64,000 nt of DNA from contig NC_133933.1 of assembly GCF_031877795.1 (NCBI RefSeq), forward strand, positions 72,991,730-73,055,729, in the 5' to 3' direction. Source of the DNA: Strix aluco. Its lineage: Eukaryota > Chordata > Aves > Strigiformes > Strigidae. Of this stretch, positions 46,063 through 58,600 are shown in pieces. A program made the position numbers and the translations under genes. Under the pieces are notes generated by a model. That model saw nothing but the letters and a program-made list of their open reading frames with translations. It was not told where the DNA came from and did no database searches. Each line of letters begins with the position of its first letter. Within the stretch, counting starts at the first letter, position 1.

Positions 46063-47420
46063 ATCAACTCCTTCCAAAGCTAACATACCTTATGTTAAAG
46101 TGGTACCTAACCTTCAATTTCTAAAGATGTTCTCTTAGTAATTTGTATTTTAAATCACACTGTTCATTAGACTGGAGTTGCAGAGCTGCAGCATCCCTGG
46201 CCACAGAATCGCAATGTTTATGTTCTTCCTGCGGCCCAAATGGCACCAAGTACTCGTCCCACAGACGACAGGCCACAGTGCTTAAAGAGGTAATGAGCTG
46301 CAAAATTTAGAATGAGATTTTTCAAAAAAGTATGTCTTTCAAAGCAAGCTGTGCTTGTACAAATAGGACACAGCCATTCCGCCTGAAGCAGCTCATTTGC
46401 CCACATCTGCTGACTTGCAGAGCGCGAGGCAAACCCTTTGCAATGAGCTAACCTGCTCCTTTGCTCTGCTACAAACAGGCAAGTGAAATCTTGAAAGTTT
46501 ACACATGAGGATTATTCTGAAAGTAACTGGGTTTTACTTTGCCCTAAAGCCAACTTTGTACAAAACATCCAGTGCAAAACTGCACTGAAACCGGCACCAG
46601 ATCAAACATCCGCGCTAGCTGGGTACTTACAAGCCTTACTGTGAATAAGCATTTCAACACTGTCTTGAATCAAAAATCTTTATCCAAGCACCACTAAAGT
46701 ACCTATGCTTCATGTTGCAACAACAAACTTTTGTTCTCCCTCTGAGAGAAAAATTACTAGCGACTGTAATTTTTCCTCTTACTTTACATTAAGAAAATCC
46801 TTACCGCCATTTCACTCAAAGCAAGGTTCACCAATAGCATACTTGTTCCATTTCACATGTAGGTTTTTTTTTTCCTTAATGCCACCTCTGTATACCATAA
46901 ACCCAACAGAAGCCAAGAACTACACACTTTTAAGGCATTGCATGCCTTTGTCTTGCTTGGACAGAAAGAAAAACACATGAACACTAGCAATATAAAAAGG
47001 GTGTATACAAAAATGATATACATGGACTTTTGACTTCTGGGAACAGGTTGGTCAAAAAAGATGAGGGAATACGATGTCATTCACTACAGCTGAGAGAAGC
47101 AATGAGAACTACTAGGTCAACTGTTTTAACTGTTTACTGGCATTTCTTAGCCCTTTTTCACAGCCTGTCTTTGAGAAAACTCAAAATACAGCTCTATTTT
47201 AGGAGATAGAATACCACACCAAAAAAAAAAAAAAAAAAAAATCAACCCCCAAAACTCCCATCTCCTTAGCCATGTTTCTAAAATACAATATTGCTAGAAT
47301 TATCATTTTGAGGGGAGACATAGGTATTTGTCAGCATAACCTGTAACTTAAGCTGCATCTTTTAATCTTTAAAATGTACTACAGTTTGTGAATAGAACAC
47401 ATCTGTAACAAGTTTCTGAA
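46063..47420. other. Intergenic region between HINT3 promoter and NCOA7 3' end
   Basis: No gene recognised. An A21 homopolymer lies at 47221-47241. Confidence 0.65.
47221..47241. repeat. A21 homopolymer
   Basis: Twenty-one A on the plus strand just beyond the predicted NCOA7 3' end. Confidence 0.9.
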
Positions 47421-47432
47421 TGCATAAATTCC

Positions 47433-47438
47433 TTTATT
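47433..47438 (-). terminator. NCOA7: Candidate NCOA7 polyadenylation signal
   Basis: AATAAA on the minus strand about 2.1 kb after the NCOA7 stop; a nearer AATAAA is at 49156-49161. The AT-rich sequence 47415-49544 is taken as 3' UTR. Confidence 0.55.
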
Positions 47439-49544
47439 GAAAATATTGTGATAGCACTGCATTACATATATTCAATATTCATAGTTTCAAGGGTCACAGA
47501 ATTTTGATTGAACAACACTGTTTTGAATATAGACCACAGCGTTTAGATATGCTCTGACAAGGATAATATAATGGAGTAAGTTGAAGGCAGCAATAGTGAA
47601 ATGTATGTAAAATGTTGAACTTGGCTGGTTTTGGTTTTTTTTTTTTTTTTAAACTATTAAGTGGTCTGCCACCATTTAAAAGAGCAAACGGTATTAGATA
47701 TTCCTGGTATCTTCAAAGCATTATGCTGTTAGCGACTTCCAAAATATTTTACAGCATTACCAATAAGAACATTATTTATGGCTGTAGTAGACCACATAGA
47801 AGGGAAGTGTGAAAAGCTCACGTGCAGCGTGTTACAGGCTTACTGTATATAGCACTGGTTTTAGACAGTGAAATTTTTGTGCGGGATTAAGATTTAGTAA
47901 TGCTTTTGAAAGGAAAACACTTGGCTTTTTCAAGAGCTTAAAAAAAAAAAAGGGAAGAGCAGTAACTAAATTGAATTGTGTTACTCAGTTTCTCATGTTC
48001 CAAAATTAGACTGTACTGTTTTAATGCATGGAAGAACAGTACCGTTTCTAAAACCTGCCTTTCTCAGGACAATGACACGTTCAAGTCTAAGGGCAGGACA
48101 GCATCCTAATGTTGGGTCAGGCCTGGATTGTGTAAACAAAACCACAGCTTAATGGGAAAGCAGAATTCCTCAGCAAACAGTGACGATTGCCAGTCCTGTG
48201 TCACACTCTCCTTATTTACTGAAACTTCCATTTTGTAACATACACTCTTTTCTCTTCGGCATTGTGGGGGAAGGAGGGGAAGTATCTGATTATTTCACGA
48301 AAAACAAAGAAGAATATTTAGTTGCCTGTCAAGTCCGAAACCAGCCTGTTGCTTCAAGTCTTTTTTGGGAAGGAAATCATATATATAATTACTAAGAAAC
48401 AAGTATTACACTAACATGACCTGGCCTGTTAGGGAAATAGCATTCTTCTCTAAATCTCAATTGCATTTTCCCCTTAACAAATTCTTCAATTTGTAGAGAA
48501 ATGCTCATAAAAGCACAGTGGGTGGCTTATTTTGAATCAGTTGGTGGTGATACAGAAAAACAATCCTCTCTTAGAAATGTCCTTCGTAAACAGTCAAATA
48601 ATACTAGGGCAGATGCTCAGAGCATGCTGTCCCAATTCTGTTGACTGCAACAGAGCTGATAAAAGTCTATACCAGGTGGCAGTTTGCCCAGAGTCTCCAT
48701 GCACTGCCAAAATAATAATCTATTAACAGGAATGTGGCAGCAGAGTTAATAAGAAGCCCTATCCACCTTCTCCCTCATCTCAGAGAAAACCAAAACAGAA
48801 TTATGCACTCAAGTGTTTCTGGCAGAAAACAAACCCTCTAATTAGGGTAAAATGAAAACCAAATCTCATTTACAAAATAAAAATATAAAAATTAACTTCA
48901 GAAATCAAATAAATTGATCCAGAATAAACACCAATGCATAAGAAACCTACCCGAACAGTTATTATTTATCAAATTGAGATTTGAAACATTAAAAAGAAAA
49001 AAAACTCATAGCTAATACATTTACAAAAAAAATCTGCTATACAATAACAATAAATAAAACGATTTTAAAAACATGTTCCCTTAAGTGCTGTGTACACCTA
49101 TTTCCGATTCTTTTCCATGGCAAACAGTATGCTGTGGATTTTGGTAAAGTAACCTTTTATTTTTGGTTCGCATTTGTACGTTGAACATAAATACACATGG
49201 AATGTACTAGATAGTTATAGCTTTCCCACAGGATCTTTTTCACAGTTACAGAAAAAATTTTCAATTTATACACCATGAATGTTTTCATATGCATTGTATC
49301 TTCAGTGGAGAAGTGTTGGAGGAGCAAGTAAAAAACACTTCAGACTGATTTCTTACTGTTCTGTCTCTTACTGCCTCTCAAAACCAGCTCTGTTTTTTTC
49401 TTGGGTTGGTTGGTTGGGATTTTTTTGCGTAGTCATGCTCTGGTACAAACTTGAGGAAAAAGCGTGTAACGTTGTGAGGCAGCCTGCACCTTCTAGTTAG
49501 CCTTTAAGTGCCTAATGGATCCAGTCCTTAAGGCAGTCAGTATT

Positions 49545-49680
49545 TCATTCAAATGTCCATACTTCTACATCTTGTATTATGAAATCTTCTTTCTTAGATA
49601 AGATGTCATTATTGAAGGTGCTGCAGGAGTTGCTTCGCCCGTGATACAAATCTGCATCTAACCATAAGCCAAACCGGCCA
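49545..49680 (-). CDS. NCOA7: NCOA7 last coding exon with stop
   Basis: 136 nt: completes a Gly codon, then GRFGLWLDADLYHGRSNSCS, KKEDFIIQDVEVWTFE and TGA. Acceptor TTTTTAG. End of the TLDc domain. Confidence 0.97.
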
Positions 49681-52600
49681 CTAAAAAGGAAATACACAAC
49701 ATATTTCAGGTTACACATAATAGTAAAAATACTGGAAGCTGTAGAAACAGCCAGGAGCAGTGATATGGAGGAATCTAGGTAATTCTGAGGACCTCTTAGA
49801 TGACATGTGAAGAGCTCAATCCTGACAAAGCACTTGCCAAGAAGCTCGTGGAGCAGTCCCCTCGCTTTTGTTTGCACCAGCGAGTGGGGCAGCGTGCAGG
49901 ACTGAGTGTGCCCCCGCGGCCCCCGTGCCGCTCGGCTGTTCACACCACCAGCTGTGGCTGGCGCCAACACAGACGTCAGGAGGAGGAGGGGTGTTTATAC
50001 ACTCGTGATGCAAACCATGCCCAGGTGTCCTGTGGTGCAGTCTGCGGTCAGCTTTAGTTAGTTGTACAGCCTTAGCCCTTGATTTGATACCCACTGACCT
50101 TTGAAACTTAGGACCTGATTAAGCACTGTTTGTATCCTTGCTCTGTGTATCAACAGAGCGATGACAGTTTAATAAGGACCATCTGAGAACCCTTAAAAGC
50201 TGATGGCAAAACTGCCATTAGAGATTATCTTCCAGTGGCAAACCTCTTCAGCAATGAGACATGTATCTACCCAAAACATCTGGGTTTTCCCTAGTTAAAA
50301 AAACCCAACAAACCTGACTTGCCTAACATCGGTCACTCTCTTTAAGGGATAGAAATTGCTCTGGGTCTACAACAGAAATCAAATTGCTGAGGTATCTGCC
50401 CTAAACAGTTTACTAAAAGTAAGTTCAGCCATTTTACTGATAAGTTATTCTTGCAACTAGCATTGTTCATATTCTCATTTAAAAAAAAAGTTAGCTACAT
50501 GATTTGAAAACCAGACACTCACTCACCCTCCACCTCCGAGCTCCAGAGAGCTGGTGTCTCCATTGATGAAGTAGGTGTTCTCTCCGCTCCATTTGAATAC
50601 CTGAGGAGCAGAAAAAAAACCCAAATATATTGGACTGTGAGGATTCTTGTACTCTAAAACTGCTGGGGACTGACTCAACAGGTATTTTTGGTGTGGTTTT
50701 ATTTTTTTTTGAAGGGGGAAGAGGTAATGGGTAGAAAGTAAAGGAACAATGCATATTTAAAACTATGAACAAGGCACCCTTTTAAAATCCTGCTTGCATC
50801 TCTATATCAACAGACATTCAGTTAAAAAGGAACAATGTGTTCAATACTGAAAAATGTATAAGCCATGAACATTAAGGGGTATTTCAACAGAACTCATCTC
50901 TGGTTTGTTGTCACTGTGATCCTAAGCATGTGTGAAATTATACCCTATTCTTGATATCACTGCCTTCCAAGGTGAGTCTTTGACAGTCCACACCTTACTC
51001 CTCGTTTCCCCCTTCAATCCACTTAAAACCCTCCCCTCACCCTCACAGACTGTCCTCTTGGCACTTCAGATAATTACAGCCAATTTTGCTTGAAGTATTG
51101 CATTGAAGCAATGAATGAACCGCACTCATCAACAGCCAGCACATCTTCTAAACTCAAATACGCTGTCTTCATAAAAATCTCATAAATGTTTCAGAAGTGG
51201 AACCCAAAAATCTTATTTGAGAAAGTGAACACCCACTTACCTTGAAATTTGGACTGAATGTGTAGAGGAATGTTTCACCAGTGCCATAGTAATGGTCACT
51301 AAACCTGAAGGGATGTGTAGCATATGCTCCAAATATCTGTCAGAATAAAATGATTAAACTACTTTTGAGGACAGTGCAAAATTCAAGAGAAAAAACCCCA
51401 GACATTTCAAAACACTTTCTAAAGAACAACTGAGTTGGTGTTTCATGTTAGAAGAACCAACTAGTAAAGTACATCAGATGAGCAAGTACTCCCGCAAATC
51501 TTTTGTATCCTGCAAGTTAAAAGCCAGATGGCAACAATGGCAACAGGAATGCCGACTCCAGGAGCTACTGAAGTACCAGCCTTCCACAGAGGCATGATTT
51601 GTGACAGCTCATTAACTGAGAAACTTAAGGAAGATACTTCCATGGGCACTATAGCGATTATGAAGCTGGGGGCGGGGGGGGGGGGGGGAGTATTTCTATT
51701 AGTGCTGATGTACTTTCCTGCCTGTAAGTTTAGCTTAAGCAGTAGAAAATATGAAAGAAAACACCTATGTCTTATTTTGGTATGATGTCACTTCATGGTA
51801 GGACCAGCACTTCATAATGATCACTTTTTATAACGTTGCCCTTTCAGTCCAACCCCTGCAGAACAAGGACTCCTTACCTGGTTGTCCATATCCTTGATGA
51901 CAAGGAGAACAGGACTGTCAAGAGATGCCGATTTACGGTACAGAGTCTTCAGGCTAGTCCCGTGCTCCAGTGTACTGTATGCAAGCCGCCAGGGATATCC
52001 CTGCACTCGTGCGGGCAAGCGCCGGGCAAGCTGGGTAAAGAACAGGGGGAAAACAGTTACATATTCAACAGGTTGGGTCACAGATGGTGCCCCAGACTAT
52101 TCCCTTTCTGCAGGGAATTCTGAGCCAAAAAATGGCTGTCAAGGGAGCAGCTGATGCCAGCAGCTTGACATCTCCACACGTGCATGTGGCCTTGTACTTA
52201 GAATCCAACTGTCTGCATTCACATCGCCTGTGAAAGGATTTCAAAACTGGCACCCCCTCTCTGAGCACTGAAAGACTTGCCAGTCCTCAATATCACAACT
52301 CAAACACCAGAGTTGCAAAACATAAAAATAAGCTTTCTAGGTGAGCCAGTGCTGCAGCAAACAGGACCTTGCACAAGGACACTCCAACACACTAACTCCA
52401 AACTCTTAAAAAGCATTGACATTGCCTCCAGAAGGCAGAATGTCCCACACTCGGCAGAGACAGCACCACAGCTAACAAGGAAGCTTGAGGTTTGTCTAAC
52501 CATACCTGCTCTATGTGCATATTCTCCAGGAGAGCGCTGTGATGCTTTAAGACAGGCAAAGCATCATCATCATCATCTTCATAGTAACTGCAAACGCTCT

Positions 52601-55600
52601 TTCGACGTTTTGCTTCTTCTACAGTAATGATCTGAGGCAAGAGAACAAGTGTTCAACCTAAAGCACAGCTCTTATACAGTCAATCATCTGCTGAAGCAAA
52701 TTAATTTAAAACTACTCCCCTCAGCTGTCACACTGCATGGAGCAAAACCACTGTATGGGATGGTTATAGCACAGGCAGCCTTATCCAAATGGGGACAATC
52801 TGAACTGGCAAAGTGTCTTTGAGACAGCACAGCCAGAATTTCTTCATGCCCTGGTGACCTCCCATGGCTGTAGAGTTCTTTGTGATTAACAAACATTGAG
52901 GTAACCAGGTGAAATCATGTGGTCAGTGAGACATACTTGGTCCCAAGTCAGAAGGCTAAAGTGCACCTACTTCTTCTGAGGCACACTACATGCCTCTGAA
53001 CTAGATGTCTTGTGGGAATCTAAATTTAGAGGAGGACACAGAAGCTTCTTTGTTTTCTCTCATGCAGCTAGTTGAGTACATTAATTGTTTTCTCAGGTGC
53101 TAATGCATGAGAATATGAAAAAGTTTAAAAATTCACTTTTTATTAAAACAACAGCTTTTTCCTGGTTTTCTTTACTGACTCAGACATGGGTTTGTGTATA
53201 CAAACTGAAACAGAATTAATATAGCAAAGAAGTAAAAATGTTAGTCAACTTGAACAGGTATTTTGAAGTTCTGTCTTGTAGGAAATGCACTAAGTAAGAT
53301 TTTGAGCATCCAGATTACATAAATTCTTGAAAATACTCATTCCGAGAGTCAAGGTCTTTATAAAATACATTCTTTGATTATTCTTGAAAATGATCAAACA
53401 GCTCTTTGGAGACTTCTATTTATTCCTTTGCTTAAGACTTTATAGAGAGCACACTGTAGTATTTTAAAAGGTGAGTCCATATTTCTGACATCAGGTTTGA
53501 ATTATAAAATGAAGCACAGACCTCTCTCCAGCAACTACAGGTAAGTCATACTACCTTTTCCCAAAAAGCTGGAAACAAAATGAGAATGAGAGTCCTTACA
53601 CTTAACGCTTGTCTATAAAAGGACTCAACAGCCTACAAGGTGCTGAGAGAGACAGGGCACAAACTCTGAACTCCACAGGGCACATGCAGCAAACAGGAGC
53701 CCAAATGTGGCACAGGGCAGGAGCTCCCAAGGCTGGCAGCACCCATGGTGCCTGGAGCTCACCGCAGAGGGGAGGACACTGCCTCAACCCTCGGCAGCAG
53801 CAGTCCGGGCGTCCTGGCTCCTGACAAGCTCCTGCTGGGGTTCTCAACCTCCTGGCTGGCAGAGAGCATCATCTGGCACAGCTGGAAAGCTGCTAACCCT
53901 TCAGTGCTGCTCTGGGTGCTCAGCAAGTGACAGGAGCCTCAGCTCCACACAGCAGTGGGAGGTGAGATGAGGCACACTGTGTTTGCAGCAGGGCTTTAGC
54001 TGGGGTTTGGTGCCACCATGGCAAACAGGAAGCAACAGCTAGAGCTCAGAGATGGGCCTGATGAGGAACAAAAGGGAAGCAAGGGGGCCTAACTACAAAA
54101 TAAATGGGAAACCTTAAACCGCCTTCCTTCCATAAGCGTATCACCACAGAGGTCTTATCTTGGATCAGGAACCTCCAGATGTGGCTGCAGACCACGCTGT
54201 GCTGCTGCCACACACCTCCCTGCAAATATGGCTTCCAAACGACTTTCACATTACACATGGATAAAGTTTTGCATAACTCCTCCGTGCATAACTCCTTCAT
54301 GATCACTGCTTGAACTTGCAGAAGCTGTCAACAGTCGACACAATTGCCAAGAAGTGCCTGGAGGTCCTACACACACCTGGCCCACAGGCGAGAAAGCGAA
54401 TGGACTGGACTGACTCCAAGTGCAGATTTAACCACCCCACAAAGCACAGGAGCAGCTTTTCATGAAGACCAGGAGTTCACTGTGGGTAGGACAAAGCCCT
54501 AATACCGTCAGTCACACCTAGCATCTCCAGTGGGATGCGAGCAACGTGTCCGCTGCCCACGCTCATGTCCAGCCCGCATTGACCTGCGGCCACCCAGAGC
54601 TGAGCCCAGAGCAGCCGCCCCAAGCAGGGCACCTGGGCACTGGCACTCCAACACACACAACAGGGTTAGGAAAAGAGGGCAGGACCACAGGGCAAAATGA
54701 AGCCTGCAGAACTGATGTTGTACATGCCCCTGCACACCCAGGCAGTACAGGCATTCCTGTCAGTGATACTGGAAAAGCTGTACAGCTGCATCCTGCCCCT
54801 CCAGCCAAGGTTCAGTGGGATCTAGTCCTGGGTCTTCTGAGACTGGAGAGAATCCTGTGCTGGAAAAGTTTTTCATATGGCCAATTTCAGGGAAGGTTTG
54901 CACTGCAAATTAAGATCAATTTTTAAAAAACTAACAAACTGTTAAAGGAAAATGGTCTTTCTGCTTTTATCCTTGTTCTTTTTCTACCTCCTGAATGGTT
55001 TTCCTTCTCTCCTCATCTCCCAGGCCATTATTTTACTTTTTTTTTTTTTTTTTTTTTTTTTCAAATGAACACCTTTTTCATCCTAAATCAGAAGTACCTA
55101 ACTCCTCTTTTGAAGACTGTTTTCTAGGAATAGCCTCCCCCCAGGAGGGGGGCTAAAGTATCACAGTAAATCAATCAGCAATAGATATCCGTAGCAAAAT
55201 GCGACCAAAATCACAGACATAGACAACCACAGAAAATGTTAATGCAGCTGTACATTGCAAACCGACTCCAAAGACAGACAGGCCTCCCTCTTCACTGCAT
55301 AGATACCTGTTCAGTCTATAACTGAAGCGCACATCTGAATGAAGTTCAGAGCCAACAACTGCAAGAAAAGGGATCTGCAGGATCAGATATTTACAGACTG
55401 TGCAAAAGTAGAAACAGATGAAAAGTATCAACCACTACAGAAACTAGATCTACAAAATCTTTTAAAGATTTTATGGGACTGAGAAAGCAAGCTACCTGGG
55501 GTGGAAATACTCCGTTAAAATTCATCTGACTAGGGAGCACATTTTTTTTACTAGGACAGAAGTGCTGTATCAGATCCATGCTGTTCAAACAGGGACACAG

Positions 55601-58600
55601 TTCAACATACCTCCACAAAAGGTTCCTCCTGGTCCGGTCTGGCACAGTAAAGAATTCGAATATTCAAAGGCATTTGTTTCCCTTTCATCATCTACCAGTT
55701 TATTTTGCAGTATCCACTACACTTCCCTGCTCTAGTGGCAAGAGCTCCTGCCCACAAGCATGACATACGGCTACTCCCTGTGGCGAGATGTGATAAAACT
55801 GTTTATATGCTTCTCTACAATCACACTTTCTGTTTCCCCACAAGGGAGAGTGAAACTTTCACAGTAATCATGCCCAAATTTGGACTTTCAATAGAGACTT
55901 CCTGGCAGACCTACTTTAAATTTGTAGAGCCTGAATATATTACAAATAAAAGAGACACACCTTTAGAAGCAGTTTCCAGCTAATTCTTTTCCCAATACCT
56001 ATTTAAATAAACCAGTGAGATACAAGCTCCCAGTGTGGCCAGATTTCTCCCACCTCTATTCTTCCGATCAGTGGCCCTCCTCCTTCATTTTCATTTCATG
56101 AAAATGACATGCAAATACCAACTGAACAGTGAAATCTAGTGCAATATATGACTGTACTCAGCTCTGAGCAAAACTAGGAATGAATACTCTTTTTTCTATC
56201 TTGCAGCTCACAAAGCACCCATGTTAAGAAACTACAAAACTGTAAAAATAAAAGCTGTTTGGGATTAGAGGTGATGCTACATTTCAAATGACAAGCCCCA
56301 CTCCCAAGCTTCGCTTTTGAACAGGACAACACACTTTGAAGATGGAAATGCTTAAAAAAAGAAAAAAAAAAAAAAGAGGGCAGTAGAATTTTAAAAATAA
56401 ATTTATGTTCAAGACAAATAATCAGATCACTTTTTAAATCACCATCAAGATATTTCCCATTTAGGGATTTATCTGCTTTTTAATTTATCCTGTATCCTTA
56501 GCACAGCAAATGCTTCAGCGTTCAGAAATATCATTAAAAATGAGCTTATTTCCCTTAGAAACTAGGCTTTGTATGCACAAGAGGCAGACAGGTAACAAAC
56601 ACAGCCATGTCAAGTAGTTAATATAGATTGCAAAAGTCCCCATATGAAAAAGACAAAGCCCAAGGATAAAACTCATCCACCTTACAACCAATATTTGAAC
56701 AGTATTGCTGCATACACCTGAGAAGCAAGAGTCTGGCACATCACCACATACCAATCCGTTTCAACCAGCATACAGGAGTCTGTGTTGGAGCTTACATGTA
56801 CATACACATTTTGGAGATTTTATTTGTAGCATATAAATACAATACAAATTTAGCAACGCTGATGACATACACCTATATAGTTTTGCAAAACGCTAACATC
56901 ACGTAACCAAAATATTTACATAACTTCTGCTGGTTGCACACCAGAGAGCTCCCAGTTGTTTGTCTGCTCTTTCTAGGGAGAGAAGAAGGGAGGCTGAAGG
57001 ATTATTTGTGAGGCAGATACAAGCCCTGAGGAGACTTCTATATGAAGCAGCAGGCGTTATAAAGAAACACCATAAAAACAATTAAAAGAGCAAGTGTTGA
57101 GACTCTTAACCGAGGATGCACATTTGATACATACAAGCTTCATGTAAACGCAGAAAGCACTCACCTCCCAGCTTTTAGTAGTGGGCTCACTGAAGAAGTT
57201 GTCTATCATGTCAAGCTCCTCCTTTTCTACCACAACAAAACCTTGCTCTTTGGCATCTTTCCCATATATTTCCGGTGACCACTGAACGAAAAATGTGTAC
57301 AAGTGATCCACCCTGTAAACAGGAGAGGAGGAGACAACTGTTCAGTGCTCCATGAACACAGCACTTTCATGTAGTACAGAGGTTTTGCCCAATGACAAAG
57401 AAGGGACAACCACACAAATAGGATACCTGTGTACTTCCAGACTCACATACCATACAAGGCAAGAGCTCCCCCGCCCCCGGCATCCTGAAGCACTGCAAGG
57501 TTTCCCTGCTTTCACCCCCCACAATGTATTTTTCTCCTCCCTTTGCTATACACACAGCTAACGCATCATTGTAAAATTAAATGGCTTGTCCAGTTGCACA
57601 CAATTCATATTAAGAAGCCAATTGACTGGTATTAGGTCATACTCACAAAAGTTAAGTCCATAAAAAATTCACTTTAGTTTGACCTTCTGCCTAAAACAAA
57701 AGCCATAAGAGATCACCAGTAAAGTCTACACCACGTTTCTAACTGCCCTCAAAAAGTTAGACACAACCACAAAACAATTCTTCATTCTGTTAGCATAATG
57801 AAAATAAGCAGTTACCGACAGCTTTGCTAATGATACATACAGTACCAGCAGCGTATACGCAGCATAAACATACTCAGTTCTCAATCACTGTCTTTAAAGA
57901 GATGTTCTTTGACAACATCCATAACCAATTCCTGAAGAAGGAATTTATGTAGTATATTAAAATTAAAATGAACACATGACATTTCAAACAGGAATAGTAC
58001 AGTGGTTCCACTATACAAGAAGTTGAATTGCCAGCAAAAAAAAAAAAAAAAAAAAAAATCAAACCCTAATTAAAGAGGGCAGATAGAAAGATAGTACCTA
58101 TGACACTGGATCTTTCTCCAGTTATTCACCAGAAAGTTTTGTCCAGCAATTCCTTGATTAATGTAAACCAAGAAAAATATTAGAGAAATTCAGACATTTC
58201 CCCCCAATATTTCAAATTACTTGGATTTATATGTATGTACAAATAATCTTAAAATACCATTTCAGCACTGTTGAATTCTGTTCAGGTTGACTAGTATAAT
58301 TCCAGAGAGTTTTCCAATTGACTCTACTTTTTTTTGTTCTACACTCCTACCAACAAGGGCTAGAGTCTGATGTCAGTTCTAACTGCATAAACTGACAGCC
58401 CTGAAATTGTTGCCTGTTCATGACAGCTACACTAGTTCAAAGTGAGATATTTGGAGGGGCTTGACTCACTTTAGCCTCAAGAAATTTTAATCCAATTTCC
58501 ACTACCCCCAGAAAGAATAATGGATAGACTTTGCTTCATCATGGAAATGTCCTCTCAATCATGAAAAAGGAACAAATTAGCATTGCCATCAGTTTTTCCT

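Larger units (their letters stand above)
52632..57164 (-). other. NCOA7 intron holding the alternative promoter
   Basis: 4.5 kb. Contains the short-isoform first exon at 55611-55688, a T25 homopolymer at 55037-55061 and a GC-richer stretch of unknown origin at about 53.6-54.9 kb. Confidence 0.75.
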
